A stretch of DNA of 64,000 nt from Flavobacterium sp. ALD4 (lineage in GTDB: Bacteria; Bacteroidota; Bacteroidia; Flavobacteriales; Flavobacteriaceae). The notes beneath the pieces are model-generated. The model did not search any database, was not told the DNA's origin, and worked only from the letters and a program-made list of their open reading frames with translations. Of the stretch, positions 1 to 8,751 are shown one piece after another. The stretch spans positions 1 through 64,000 of the forward strand of contig NZ_PJBJ01000024.1 in the NCBI RefSeq assembly GCF_002836475.1. The letters are read 5' to 3'. Every line of letters begins with the position of its first letter. Position 1 is the stretch's first letter. The position numbers were made by a program, and so were the translations under genes.

Positions 1-899
1 GGACAATTTATTGTTGGAGGCGTTGCATCATCTGTAACTGTAATATTTCTTGTTGCAATATTAGTAATAGTTCCTTTTGTTATTTCTAATGACAAAAGAT
101 ATTGACCGGCAATAGGTGAAAAAGAGGCCGTTGTCTGATCGTCGCTAGTCGCTAGATTACCACTAGCGGGGGAAAAGGTGTTTATGGCTACAGCATTTCC
201 ATCTACGTCTGTAAGATTCCATTTAAAAACCACGTTGTCAGGTCCTATATAACCGCCTGAAACAGAAGTGCAAGCCTCAATGGTTTGATTTTCTATTGAA
301 GGGTCTGTTATTTCTGCTTTTAGGGTTCCTCCAGCGGTCTCTATCTTTCCAAAAGAATAAGTGTTAGAGCCGCCACCAGTACAAGTTGCATATTTGGTCG
401 AGCCAATGAAAATTTCATCATTGGCGGTACAATTCCCATTTATTTTTCCACCGGAAGAAACACTAATAGCAGCATTAGAATTTGGTAATGTTAATCTAAC
501 TTTCCCGCCATTGAAGTTAAGGGTGCCCGTTGATTCTATGGTAATTAAATTTGTAATTAGACTTGTATTGTTTTGGGTTGAAGAACGATCCCCCATTGCG
601 AGAGTGCCAAAAATTATTAATTCCTTAATTTCATTATGAATTGTAAGGGATAACGAAATATTGATAGTCTGTCCGGCAAGAATTGTTACAGTAGGGTAAG
701 GGGATGTCGTACTATTTTCTCCAGGATACCCATCGGATAATATTGCGTCATTCCATGTGCCATTGAAAATTTGCCAAGAAGTATAGGTATTCCATTCAGC
801 AGGTCCACCAGTTTTTGATCGAAAGTCACCAGTTGTTTGACCGAAACTTGAGAGAGAAATTGTAATTAATAATATTAGGTAGTAGTATTTTTGTTTCAT
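1..899 (-). CDS. Large secreted surface protein, N-terminal part (gene runs off the left edge)
   Basis: Reading leftward from the ATG at 897-899 there are 299 open codons with no stop before the window edge. The product begins with a signal peptide (MKQKYYYLILLITISLSS followed by FGQ). It is then rich in Thr, Ser, Asn, Gly and short beta-strand-like segments, with a stretch like the glycine/asparagine-rich beta-helix regions of flavobacterial surface proteins. The last visible residues (VTDDATPPTINCP) resemble the joint at the start of HYR/Ig-like repeats found in large flavobacterial adhesins. Such proteins are usually exported by the type IX secretion system through a C-terminal signal, which would lie outside this window. 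The exact role is unknown; export is well supported, adhesion is inferred. Confidence 0.75.
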   Translation of the reverse strand, partial: MKQKYYYLILLITISLSSFGQTTGDFRSKTGGPAEWNTYTSWQIFNGTWNDAILSDGYPGENSTTSPYPTVTILAGQTINISLSLTIHNEIKELIIFGTLAMGDRSSTQNNTSLITNLITIESTGTLNFNGGKVRLTLPNSNAAISVSSGGKINGNCTANDEIFIGSTKYATCTGGGSNTYSFGKIETAGGTLKAEITDPSIENQTIEACTSVSGGYIGPDNVVFKWNLTDVDGNAVAINTFSPASGNLATSDDQTTASFSPIAGQYLLSLEITKGTITNIATRNITVTDDATPPTINC

Positions 900-1178
900 A
901 ACGGACACTTTTGAATTTAAAAAAGAACCGGTCATCTCTTCAGATAGACTTAAAAAAAATTAAGAAAAAAGGAATAGTATAAATTCTTTTGTAAATCGTT
1001 TTTTTCTTTACTTGATGTAGTAAGGTTCATCTGATTGAAAGATAGGTTTTTAATAATATATTTGATTGTTTTATTTTATTTTCTCGATGAAGTGATTTTT
1101 TTCTCGATGAACTACTGGATTTAATTAGGTTGATTTCTTAAATGACTGTTTTTTATTTTAAAATTGTGCTCAAAAAAA
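900..1178. other. Intergenic region upstream of the surface protein gene
   Basis: AT-rich DNA with no supported gene. It holds two copies of the 11-mer TTCTCGATGAA at about 1080-1112, about 23 bp apart, which could be part of a regulatory site for the leftward gene. No clear TAnnTTTG promoter was assigned. Confidence 0.4.
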
Positions 1179-1430
1179 CTAACTTTCAGACAGTTTTTTT
1201 ATAAAGTATGTCCCGTCCTGAATTAACAATACACAAAACACACCGCCAGGAAAAAGCCTTGAATTTCCATTTGATTCACTTCCATTGCCGCTGCCAGCTT
1301 TAGACCCACCTTTTCCGCTGCCTACCCATGCTTCAACTATTACGCTTGTAACTCCGTCAGGAACAGTAAATGGTCTGGATGTTGCAATGGGTTCAGTTGT
1401 TTCTGTCATCATATCACAAGCTAGCACCAT
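1179..1430 (-). pseudogene. Remnant of a glycine-rich secreted protein or lipoprotein
   Basis: An 83-codon reading frame. It contains FTVPDGVTSVIVEAW followed by a Gly/Ser-rich run, the hallmark of the N-terminal beta-strand of flavobacterial glycine-rich surface proteins (normally TVPAGVTSVTVEaWGGGG). The Gly run is interrupted (VGSGKGGSKAGSGNG) and the frame ends soon after, so it is much shorter than intact relatives. The N-terminus (LLLMVLAC just around the first Met) looks like a lipoprotein signal, but upstream codons hit a stop. I read it as a truncated relic next to the large surface gene; a tiny functional lipoprotein is possible. Confidence 0.45.
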
Positions 1431-2079
1431 AAGTAGTAAAAAGTGTATTCATCAATTTTTGGATTTAAAGTAATGTTTTCTCATAATTTTTCAGGCTGAA
1501 ATTTATTTTACTACGATAGATTTGGGGACACTAAAAGTACTTGCATTTTATTTTTTATTCGATAAAAAGCATATATAATCGATAAAATGCGTAAAATTTT
1601 AAAAAAAGTAAGTTAAATAATATAAAAAAACTAGGGTTTTTAGATAAATGTGGATTTTGTGGTTAAATAACAGAAAATATGTACGGCATTTGCAGGAATT
1701 TTAATTAGTGACCTGGGAATTATTTAGTCTATTGTTCGAAATTTAATATTATGAAGGAAAAGTCCAGTCAGTAACTATTATAGTTGTCCTTTCGGAATAT
1801 TTTACCAATGATAAAAAGGTGTTGGGATAGAAAAAAAACAGTTTGAAGTTTTTTAAGGAAACCCTGTATTTCACGGGTTTATCGAGTAATGCAAAAACAA
1901 ACAAAAATATTCGGGTCACATTCTGGTCAATTGGTATGAGGAAATTTTTATTTATACTGACAAATCTCATTAGTAGTTGAAAAGGAGATATGAAAAATAA
2001 GATATTTGATAGAGATTCCTCACTCTAAATCCTCCTTCATAAAAAAAAATTTTTATCATTTGGAAATATAATTCCAATA
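1431..2079. other. Long AT-rich intergenic region, no supported gene
   Basis: About 650 bp with short open frames only, none with convincing protein character. At 1560-1570 and 1580-1590 lie two direct copies of CGATAAAA(A/T)GC, 20 bp apart, and GCATTTTAT at 1543-1551 is an inverted match to the second. Two-turn spacing suggests a regulator-binding site, but the target gene is not obvious. Confidence 0.4.
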
Positions 2080-2082
2080 AAA

Positions 2083-2111
2083 AACCCTTAAACAATTGTT
2101 GTTTAAGGGTT
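2083..2111 (-). terminator. Rho-independent terminator of the tRNA gene
   Basis: Perfect 11-bp stem AACCCTTAAAC / GTTTAAGGGTT with a 7-base loop. On the minus strand it is followed by a T-run (the A-run before 2083). It lies 9 bp past the 3' end of the tRNA. Confidence 0.85.
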
Positions 2112-2119
2112 TGTTTTTG

Positions 2120-2193
2120 TAGCGAGGACGGGATTTGAACCCGTGACCTCAGGGTTATGAATCCTGCGCTCTAACCGACTGAGCTACCTCGCC
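2120..2193 (-). tRNA. tRNA with anticodon CAT, probably elongator tRNA-Met
   Basis: Read on the minus strand, the 74-nt sequence folds as a cloverleaf: acceptor stem GGCGAGG / CCTCGCT (first pair G-U), D-arm AGCTCAGTCGGTTAGAGC, anticodon loop with CAT in GATTCATAACC, and T-arm with GGTTCAAATCC. CCA is not encoded. The first acceptor pair is not the C1xA72 mismatch of initiator tRNA, and the stem lacks the usual initiator G-C run under the anticodon. A CAT tRNA could also be tRNA-Ile2 (lysidine-modified), but the sequence looks more like elongator Met of flavobacteria. Confidence 0.95.
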
Positions 2194-2346
2194 AAATGTT
2201 CTAAGAATAACAATCCCTGAACGCGGGTGCAAAGATAAAAATAATATTAAAGCACGCAAGCATAAATCAAAAAAATAAATAAATTTAAAAATATTTTTTT
2301 TTAGGCATTAAATTCTATATATTCGAAAAAAATATAAATGTAGATC

Positions 2347-2739
2347 ATGGATTTAAAAGTACGTTACGAAATAGAGTTCCCCATAAACTCGTCTCCTCAA
2401 TTGTTATATCAGTATATTTCGACACCGTCTGGATTATCGGAATGGTTTGCAGATAATGTGAATTCTCGAGGTGAATTTTTTACATTTATATGGAATGATT
2501 CTGAGGAAAAAGCAAGGCTTGCGTCAAAGAAATCAGGTGAAAAAGTGAAGTTTAAATGGGTGGATAGTGATAACAAAGATACAGAGTATTTTTTTGAATT
2601 GCATATTTTAGTCGATGAGCTAACTAAAGATGTTTCTTTAATGGTAGTCGATTTTGCTGAAAAAGATGAAATTGATGAAGCATCACAACTATGGGAAAAT
2701 CAAATATCGGACCTTAAACATCTAATTGGATCTGTCTAG
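2347..2739 (+). CDS. START-like (SRPBCC/AHSA1-type) domain protein
   Basis: The 130-residue product is a single small ligand-binding-type fold. The N-terminal strand MDLKVRYEIEFPIN, then SPQLLYQYISTPSGLSEWFAD, is the typical start of AHSA1/SRPBCC domains, and the C-terminal long helix (ASQLWENQISDLKHLIGS) closes the cavity. No catalytic residues are implied. In flavobacteria this START-like protein commonly sits next to the aminotransferase and YqgE genes, as here. Ligand and role are unknown. A terminator starts 28 bp after its stop. Confidence 0.75.
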   Translation: MDLKVRYEIEFPINSSPQLLYQYISTPSGLSEWFADNVNSRGEFFTFIWNDSEEKARLASKKSGEKVKFKWVDSDNKDTEYFFELHILVDELTKDVSLMVVDFAEKDEIDEASQLWENQISDLKHLIGSV

Positions 2740-2766
2740 TAAAATTGTATATTATAACTTATCTTT

Positions 2767-2794
2767 GCCCTAAACTAAATTTAGGGCTTTTTTT
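2767..2794 (+). terminator. Terminator hairpin directly before the aminotransferase start
   Basis: GCCCTAAA / TTTAGGGC 8-bp stem (2767-2774 and 2780-2787), loop CTAAA, followed by seven T (2788-2794). The ATG of the next gene begins at 2795, immediately after the T-run. Confidence 0.8.
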
Positions 2795-3634
2795 ATGATT
2801 AATTTTAATGGGACTATGGTATCTGAGGATACCAATATATTGACACAGAATCGTGCTTTTTTATATGGTGATGCCGTTTTTGAGACGGTTAAAATCGTAA
2901 ACGCTAAAATTCTTTTTTTAGAAGATCATTATTTCAGGTTAATGGCGTCCATGCGTGTCATTAGAATGGAAATTCCTATGAATTTCACTATGGAGTTCCT
3001 TGAAGAGCAAATCGTTTCTTTAGCGACTGCTAATGCGTTGTCAAGCTCCTGTCGTGCCAGAATTACTGTTTTCAGGAATGATGGCGGGTATTATTTACCA
3101 AAGATTAACACAGTCTCTTTTTTGATTCATACGATAGGTCTAGAAGACATCCTTTATCCATTCAATCAGGCGAAATATGAGGTTGATTTGTTTAAAGATT
3201 TTTATGTAACAAAACAATTACTGTCTTCCATAAAAACGACTAACAAAATTCTAAATATTACGGCCAGTATTTTTGCTAGTGAAAATGGATATGACAATTG
3301 TTTGTTGTTAAACGATAGTAAGAATGTTGTGGAAGCAATTCAGGGTAATCTTTTCATGCTTACTGGAAATAAATTGATTACTCCTCCGGTCTCTGAGGGC
3401 TGTTTAAATGGCGTTATGAGAAAACAGGTTTTGGAATTCGCTAAAAAAATGGACAACTTGGAGGTGGTAGAAGAAGCAATATCCCCGTTTGATCTACAAA
3501 AAGCAGACGAATTGTTCATCACAAACGTAATAAAAGGAATACAGCCCATAACTAAATACAGGAAAAAAGAGTTCGATATCGTCGTGGCGAAAGTGTTATT
3601 GGAAAAATTAAACGAAGTGGTAAGTGCTACTTAG
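2795..3634 (+). CDS. Aminotransferase class IV (branched-chain aminotransferase / aminodeoxychorismate lyase-like)
   Basis: A PLP-dependent fold-type IV enzyme of 279 residues. Family marks are FLYGDAVFETVKI near residue 22-34, the Lys in the TTNKILN segment (candidate Schiff-base Lys at about residue 150), NDSKNVVEAIQGNLFML (the conserved E-x-x-x-x-N-x-F segment), and TPPVSEGCLNGVMRKQVLE. It may transaminate branched-chain amino acids or convert aminodeoxychorismate to p-aminobenzoate; the sequence alone does not decide. The start at 2795 matches the usual N-terminus of flavobacterial relatives, but it directly abuts a terminator T-run. Met at 2816 is an alternative. The convergent yqgE stop overlaps its end by 4 bp. 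Confidence 0.8.
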   Translation: MINFNGTMVSEDTNILTQNRAFLYGDAVFETVKIVNAKILFLEDHYFRLMASMRVIRMEIPMNFTMEFLEEQIVSLATANALSSSCRARITVFRNDGGYYLPKINTVSFLIHTIGLEDILYPFNQAKYEVDLFKDFYVTKQLLSSIKTTNKILNITASIFASENGYDNCLLLNDSKNVVEAIQGNLFMLTGNKLITPPVSEGCLNGVMRKQVLEFAKKMDNLEVVEEAISPFDLQKADELFITNVIKGIQPITKYRKKEFDIVVAKVLLEKLNEVVSAT

Positions 3635-4191
3635 TTTAGATAGGGGTTTTCCGGTGCGTTAGACCAGATCATGTAGTCGCCGCCTAATTCTAAGATTTGT
3701 TCTTTCCAGAAATGTGCAGAGGCCTTACCTATGATTTTGTTTTTATAACTATTAGGAGCAACAATCCATGAATTTGATATCATTTCCAATTCCAATTGGT
3801 TTTCTTCCCATCCCGTGTAACCTAAAAAGAAACGGATGTTGTTTTTGTTTATTTTTCCATTATTAATGAGTGCCTTTGTAGATTCAAAATCTCCTCCCCA
3901 ATAGATACCATTAGAAATTTCTATACTATTTGGTATCAGCTCTGGGATATTGTGGATAAAATAGAGGTTATCTTGCTCGACAGGTCCTCCATTATAGATT
4001 TTGAAAGCGGCATTAATTTCAGGGAGTAGATCATTGATGGTATATTTCAATGGTTTATTTATGATAAAACCTACTGATCCTTCCTTATCGTGGTCCGCTA
4101 ATAAAATTACAGATCTATTGAATGATAGATCTCCGATTATAGAAGGCTCTGCTATAAGTAGTTGTCCTTTTATTAAGTTTTCTGAAATCAT
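3631..4191 (-). CDS. YqgE/AlgH family protein
   Basis: The 186-residue protein shows the family signature in order: GQLLIAEPSIIGDLSFNRSVILLADHD near the N-terminus, GSVGFIINKPL, then YNGGPVEQDNLYFIHN in the middle, and FLGYTGWEENQLELEM-x-SNSW in the second half. The length matches the family (about 185). The biochemical role of YqgE/AlgH is unsettled; it was first noticed as a regulator of alginate synthesis in Pseudomonas, which should not be carried over here. It lies upstream of and in the opposite orientation to the aminotransferase tail (4-bp overlap of the 3' ends). Confidence 0.9.
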   Translation of the reverse strand: MISENLIKGQLLIAEPSIIGDLSFNRSVILLADHDKEGSVGFIINKPLKYTINDLLPEINAAFKIYNGGPVEQDNLYFIHNIPELIPNSIEISNGIYWGGDFESTKALINNGKINKNNIRFFLGYTGWEENQLELEMISNSWIVAPNSYKNKIIGKASAHFWKEQILELGGDYMIWSNAPENPYLN

Positions 4192-4264
4192 AATACTGTG
4201 ATTTTTTTACTAAATTTAAGAATAAATAAGAGAATTAACCAAATAAAATCGTTTAAAGACAAAA

Positions 4265-4290
4265 AAAAACCTTCCATCAGGAAGGTTTTT
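4265..4290 (-). terminator. Terminator of the HU gene
   Basis: AAAAACCTTCC / GGAAGGTTTTT perfect 11-bp stem with loop ATCA. The A-run before it gives the T-tail on the minus strand. It follows the HU stop codon at 4317 and could also act on rightward transcripts. Confidence 0.85.
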
Positions 4291-4316
4291 ATTATAATAG
4301 GTTTTAAAACTTACAA

Positions 4317-4589
4317 TTAGTTTACTGCACCTTCTAATTCTGCACCCGCTTTGAATTTTACAACATTCTTAGCTGCGATTTGAATAGTTTTTCCTGTTTG
4401 AGGATTTCTACCGTCTCTTGCTGCTCTTGCTGAAACTGACCAAGATCCGAAACCTACTAGAGATACTCTACCACCTTTTTTCAAAGTTCCACTTACATTT
4501 CCTAAAAATGACTCTAAAGCCAATTTTGCAGCTGCTTTTGTGATTCCTGCATCAGCAGCGATAGCATCGATTAATTCTGATTTGTTCAT
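4317..4589 (-). CDS. hup: HU-family DNA-binding protein
   Basis: A small nucleoid protein of 90 residues, the usual HU length. The N-terminal MNKSELIDAIAADAGITKAAAK helix pair, the GGRVSLVGFGSWSV strand, and the DNA-contacting arm RAARDGRNPQTGKTIQI with the RNPQTG motif are all intact. It bends and compacts DNA as a dimer. It is a stand-alone unit: its own promoter lies at 4633-4662 and a strong terminator follows it. Confidence 0.95.
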   Translation of the reverse strand: MNKSELIDAIAADAGITKAAAKLALESFLGNVSGTLKKGGRVSLVGFGSWSVSARAARDGRNPQTGKTIQIAAKNVVKFKAGAELEGAVN

Positions 4590-4632
4590 AATAATAGTTA
4601 TTAATTGTTGGTTATAAATAATTGTTAATACA

Positions 4633-4662
4633 CAAATTTAAGAGGAAATCCCTTCCTTGCAA
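4633..4662 (-). promoter_or_regulatory. Promoter of the HU gene (Bacteroidota consensus)
   Basis: On the minus strand TTG (4660-4662), exactly 19 bp, then TAAATTTG (4633-4640). This matches the Bacteroidota sigma-ABfr consensus TTG-N19-TAnnTTTG. It lies 44 bp upstream of the HU ATG. Confidence 0.8.
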
Positions 4663-4767
4663 GTGTTTCGGCTATTTTTAGTTCGTTTTGTTGATAACTT
4701 ATTTTTTTTGTTCATAAAACCACGGTTATTTGTTGTGCTTTGTAAAGAACACCCTGTTTTACTGAGC

Positions 4768-5715
4768 TTAGTAGACCTTTGCCTCGGGAGAAAACGAGAT
4801 TCCATTTAGAAATTCGGGTGTGGTCATCTTCTTTTTGCCGGGAAATTGTAAACTTAGAACCTGAATAAAACCTTTTTCCACTGCAATTTTCATTTCTTTT
4901 TTAGTGCAGATCATATTTCCGGTAGCTAAATCATGTTCTTCAAGTACTATTTTAGCATCGTAGATTTTTACATTCCATTCTTCATTTTTATCTAAAAACA
5001 CACACCAAGCTGCCGGATAGGGACTTAAGCCTCTAATCAGGTTATTAATTTCTACCGCTGATTTTGTCCAATCGATTTTACAGTTTTCCTTGTTAAGTTT
5101 GAATGCAGGTTTGATGTCTGACGCGTCTTTCTGAATGGTGGTCGTGACATTTCCTTTTTCTATCAGTTCCAAAGTACTTATAACTGTCTTGCTGCCCAAA
5201 TGCATTAAGCGGTCGTGCAAATGTCCTGCATTTTCATTTGGATCTATTTCAATTTCTGAACTTAGGATCATCGCACCGGTATCGATCTTGTCATCAATAA
5301 AAAAAGTGGTGACTCCCGTTTTCGTTTCTCCATTTATTATTGCCCAGTTTATTGGTGCAGCACCACGATAATTGGGTAGGAGTGACGCGTGAAGGTTAAA
5401 AGTACCTAACTCCGGCATTTCCCAAACTACTTTTGGTAACATTCTAAAGGCTACAACAATCTGCAAATTTGCATTTAGAGATTTTAATTCCTCTAAGAAA
5501 GATTCCTCTTTAAGGTTTGTAGGCTGTAATAGTCTTAAATTATTTGCTAACGCATATTCTTTTACGGCAGAATATTTTAATTTTTGCCCACGACCGGCAG
5601 GTTTATCGGCGGCAGTAATGACTCCGACAACGGTATGGTTGTTTTTGATTATAGTGTCCAAAATGCCGACGGCAAATTCCGGCGTTCCCATAAATACGAT
5701 TCTTAATTTTTCCAT
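4768..5715 (-). CDS. fmt: Methionyl-tRNA formyltransferase
   Basis: Transfers a formyl group from 10-formyl-tetrahydrofolate to initiator Met-tRNA. The N-terminal Rossmann-like formyltransferase domain starts IVFMGTPEFAV. The catalytic Asn-His-Asp set is present as N107 and H109 (FNLHASLLPNYRGAAPI) and D145 (KIDTG). The C-terminal OB-like tRNA-binding domain covers roughly residues 205-315. At 315 residues the length is normal. Its ATG overlaps the recQ stop by one base (TAATG), which suggests translational coupling. Confidence 0.97.
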   Translation of the reverse strand: MEKLRIVFMGTPEFAVGILDTIIKNNHTVVGVITAADKPAGRGQKLKYSAVKEYALANNLRLLQPTNLKEESFLEELKSLNANLQIVVAFRMLPKVVWEMPELGTFNLHASLLPNYRGAAPINWAIINGETKTGVTTFFIDDKIDTGAMILSSEIEIDPNENAGHLHDRLMHLGSKTVISTLELIEKGNVTTTIQKDASDIKPAFKLNKENCKIDWTKSAVEINNLIRGLSPYPAAWCVFLDKNEEWNVKIYDAKIVLEEHDLATGNMICTKKEMKIAVEKGFIQVLSLQFPGKKKMTTPEFLNGISFSPEAKVY

Positions 5716-7613
5716 TATAGTTTTAAGGTATATTTATTATTCGATTTTATCAGTATATGTTCCTTTTCTAAGAGTTGCTGAAGTACAAAGATAATATCGT
5801 CTGATTTTTTATTAAGTTTATTTTCAATCTCTCGGGAATTTAAATCGGCGATTTGTAATAAGGCCATTATTTCTTTTGAAAGACTGGAGCTATCTGTTTT
5901 CTTGTTTTTTTTAGTGATGCAGTAGGAACATATGCCACAATCAATATTTGTTTTTTCACCAAAATAGTGTAAGATCAATTTGCTTTTGCAGACTTTTTGT
6001 TCACTAATGTAATGCAATACCGATTGAAGTTGCTCTTTTTTTAGTTGATTTTGGTTTTCTAAATATTTAGAAACTCTGGAGATGGTCCTTTCGTCTTCTC
6101 GAATTTCGTTAAAAACCAGTGAGGCATCGTTGTTTTTTGACTGATAATCAACAATGTTTTTTTCTTTTAATTTCTGTAAAACGGCCAGTACTTGAGTTTC
6201 AGTATGTTTTGATTTTTTTGCGATTAATGGTAAATTAAAGGCATTTTGTATATCATAAATTCCAGCATATGTTCTAAGGATAGCCAAAATGATTTCCTCG
6301 TCGTTGCGATTCAAACTCATGTATCGCATTAGTTCTTTGGAAGGAATAATGAACTGCAATAGGATCTTTTCTGAAAATTCTTGTGAGAGAGTAATTATTC
6401 CTTGTCTGTCCAAAAACTGCATCGCATTGTATGTTTTTAGAACAGGGAACTTATATTTTAAACAAAAATTATTCATATTAAAAGAAAACCGTTCATTGAT
6501 TCCTTCTCCGTATGCAATTTGGAAAAAATTACATAGTTTATTGTACATTTCGTTCAGAAATTTTTTGTCGGGGAGAATATGTATAAACTGATTCTCGGCC
6601 TGTTTAATATCGGAGGGATTGGTTAGGAGCACAGCAAATGCTTTTTCCCCGTTTCTGCCAGAGCGACCTGCTTCCTGATAATAATTTTCAAGGTTTTCCG
6701 GAAGCTGAATATGAATTACGGTCTTTACATCTGCTTTGTCAATTCCCATTCCAAATGCATTTGTGGCAACAATAACTTGGACCTTATCTTCCATCCAAAG
6801 CTGCATGTTTTTGTCCTTCTCCTTAGAGGGTAGTCCGCCATGATAATAGGTGGATTTAAACCCTAAAGATTGCAATTGAGATGAAATTTCGATGCAGGAT
6901 TTTCTATTTCTGACATAGATTATAGAGGATTGAGGATTTTTCCTTAGAATTTGTTCGATTCGAAAGAGTTTATCCTCGACTTCAAAAACCATATAAGCAA
7001 TATTTTTCCTTGCAAACGATTTTTCAAAAACCTGCGGTTCTTTTAAGCCTAGTTCGTTGATGATGTCTTCTTTTACCTTTGGCGTCGCGGTTGCGGTTAA
7101 GGCTAAAAAGGGAACTTTAGGGAAATGCGTTTTTAAGTTGGAAATTTTCAAATAGGCTGGGCGAAAATCATGCCCCCATTGCGAAACGCAATGTGCCTCG
7201 TCGATGGTTATTAAATTTATGGGTAGATTTTTTATTCTATCCATAATCCAGTCTGATTGCAAACGTTCAGGAGATAAATAGAGAAACTTATAATTTCCAA
7301 ATTGGCAATTATCCAACAGGTCAATCATTTCGTCTGACTTTATTCCGCCTGTTAGTGCGATTGCTTTGATGTTTCGCTTTTGCAAATTGGCAACCTGATC
7401 TTTCATTAAGGCTACTAAAGGGGAGACTACTAAGCAAATCCCTTCGTTCATCATCGCCGGAATCTGAAAGCAGACTGATTTTCCTCCTCCGGTTGGCATC
7501 AGTGCAAAGGTGTCCTGACCGCTTAAAACGGAATCAATGATTTCATTTTGCAACGATCTAAAGGAATCGTGTTTCCAGTATTTTTTAAGAATTTGTAATG
7601 CTTCTGACATCAC
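5715..7613 (-). CDS. recQ: RecQ-family ATP-dependent DNA helicase
   Basis: A 3'-5' DNA helicase of repair and recombination, 632 residues. Walker A MPTGGGKSVCF is at about residue 39-49, the DEAH box is in TIDEAHCVSQWGHDFRP, and motif VI is QEAGRSGRNGEKA. A RecQ zinc-binding region follows with Cys residues in VCKSKLILHYFG and DCGICSYC. The tail (residues about 575-632) looks like a short winged-helix segment rather than a full HRDC domain, so it may be one of the shorter flavobacterial RecQ paralogues. It is the first gene of a recQ-fmt pair with a TAATG overlap. Confidence 0.93.
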   Translation of the reverse strand: MMSEALQILKKYWKHDSFRSLQNEIIDSVLSGQDTFALMPTGGGKSVCFQIPAMMNEGICLVVSPLVALMKDQVANLQKRNIKAIALTGGIKSDEMIDLLDNCQFGNYKFLYLSPERLQSDWIMDRIKNLPINLITIDEAHCVSQWGHDFRPAYLKISNLKTHFPKVPFLALTATATPKVKEDIINELGLKEPQVFEKSFARKNIAYMVFEVEDKLFRIEQILRKNPQSSIIYVRNRKSCIEISSQLQSLGFKSTYYHGGLPSKEKDKNMQLWMEDKVQVIVATNAFGMGIDKADVKTVIHIQLPENLENYYQEAGRSGRNGEKAFAVLLTNPSDIKQAENQFIHILPDKKFLNEMYNKLCNFFQIAYGEGINERFSFNMNNFCLKYKFPVLKTYNAMQFLDRQGIITLSQEFSEKILLQFIIPSKELMRYMSLNRNDEEIILAILRTYAGIYDIQNAFNLPLIAKKSKHTETQVLAVLQKLKEKNIVDYQSKNNDASLVFNEIREDERTISRVSKYLENQNQLKKEQLQSVLHYISEQKVCKSKLILHYFGEKTNIDCGICSYCITKKNKKTDSSSLSKEIMALLQIADLNSREIENKLNKKSDDIIFVLQQLLEKEHILIKSNNKYTLKL

Positions 7614-7681
7614 TTATGAATTTTGATTACAAATTTCGAATTACAAATCAATGATTAGTAGCTCTTGACTACAATAACTAA

Positions 7682-8251
7682 TTACTTAGAAATTTCGTCT
7701 AATATAAAAAGAATTCTGTTATCAAGGTTGTCTTTAGGAACTTCTATAAGAGTATAGCCATAGCCTTCGTAGGTTTCTATCAGGTGATTTTGGATCAATT
7801 TTGCTTGCTCGTAGTTTTCATAGCGCGCCTCATCACTCACGTAAATTTCTTCCCAAGGGGGGAGAATGAAAATTTTACTGTAGACATGTTCTCGGCAAAT
7901 AGCGTCAAAAGAGGCAGGGTAACTATCTCCGATGTAGTGCATATAAGCTAAAATATCAGGAATTCCACGGTCAATAAAAACAACGTCATGAGATTCATTC
8001 ATAGCATCAACGAATTGCTTTTTCCTTCCTTCAAGAAGTAGTTCGCTGAATAACAATGGCTTTTCGAGAAATAATTGCTCGATACCTTGTTTCTTTGCCT
8101 CTAGGGTTACTTCTCTGGAAATTTCAGGGTAACAACAAAAACCTTTGGCTAGTAAGCCATCGATAATGGTACTTTTTCCTGTTCCCGGACCGCCGATAAT
8201 TACTACGATTTCTTTCTGCACTTTTTTGAAATAAGGCGCAAACTTACTCAA
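7682..8251 (-). CDS. P-loop ATPase/kinase-like protein (AAA_28 type)
   Basis: The protein has 189 residues with Walker A IIGGPGTGKSTII at about residue 19-31 and a likely Walker B VVFIDRGIPDILAYMHYIG. The layout resembles the AAA_28 group of small nucleotide-binding proteins (NadR-kinase-like), with a C-terminal region containing YEGYGYTLIEVPKDN. A phosphotransferase function on a small molecule is plausible but the substrate cannot be read from the sequence. It lies 68 bp upstream of recQ on the same strand and could be co-transcribed. Confidence 0.75.
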   Translation of the reverse strand: MSKFAPYFKKVQKEIVVIIGGPGTGKSTIIDGLLAKGFCCYPEISREVTLEAKKQGIEQLFLEKPLLFSELLLEGRKKQFVDAMNESHDVVFIDRGIPDILAYMHYIGDSYPASFDAICREHVYSKIFILPPWEEIYVSDEARYENYEQAKLIQNHLIETYEGYGYTLIEVPKDNLDNRILFILDEISK

Positions 8252-8374
8252 ACTTATTGGGAATTGAAAAAATGATTGCCATTAAAATAATAGTTTTCGG
8301 GAAAAATTCATATTCCATCATTCGTAATTTGCATTTGAAACCGTATATTTGCTATTATTTTTTTAAATATCAAA

Positions 8375-8659
8375 ATGGACAAAAACACCGAAGAATTTTA
8401 TGCTAGGTTAAAAGTGGAGTTGGATATGAGTAATACCTGGCCTGCTTTATATTTGTTTAAATTTATTGTACCGTCTGTAGAGGATAACGTTGCAAGGGTA
8501 GAGCTGGCTTTTGATTGTATGGGAGCCGTTATTAAAACGACAAAATCCAAAACAGGGAAGTTTACCAGTATATCAGTTGATGTTCAGGTCAAGGATTCTC
8601 AAGAAATAATTAGTAAATACCTAGAAGTTTCTACTATCAAGGGTATTGTTTCCCTCTAA
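8375..8659 (+). CDS. DUF493 (YbeD-like) family protein
   Basis: 94 residues, with the N-terminal pattern EEFYARLKVELDMSNTWPALYLFKFIVPS and the central TKSKTGKFTSISVDVQVKDSQEIISKYLEVSTIKGIVSL that characterises DUF493. The fold is ferredoxin-like and similar to ACT-type regulatory domains. No enzymatic role is known. It diverges from the ATPase gene (123 bp apart) and precedes the DUF4290 gene. Confidence 0.85.
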   Translation: MDKNTEEFYARLKVELDMSNTWPALYLFKFIVPSVEDNVARVELAFDCMGAVIKTTKSKTGKFTSISVDVQVKDSQEIISKYLEVSTIKGIVSL

Positions 8660-8751
8660 TAAGGAAATAGACTGTTTAAAGCCAACGTAAATACTTGTTT
8701 TGTCCGTTCTTTAAATCAGGCTGCAACATAGAATCAAAATTAAATTCACCT

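Noticed and set aside
1749..1970. 73-codon minus-strand open frame in the 1.4-2.1 kb gap
   Set aside because: Phe/Lys/Leu-rich composition expected from random AT-rich DNA; no start context, no recognisable motif.
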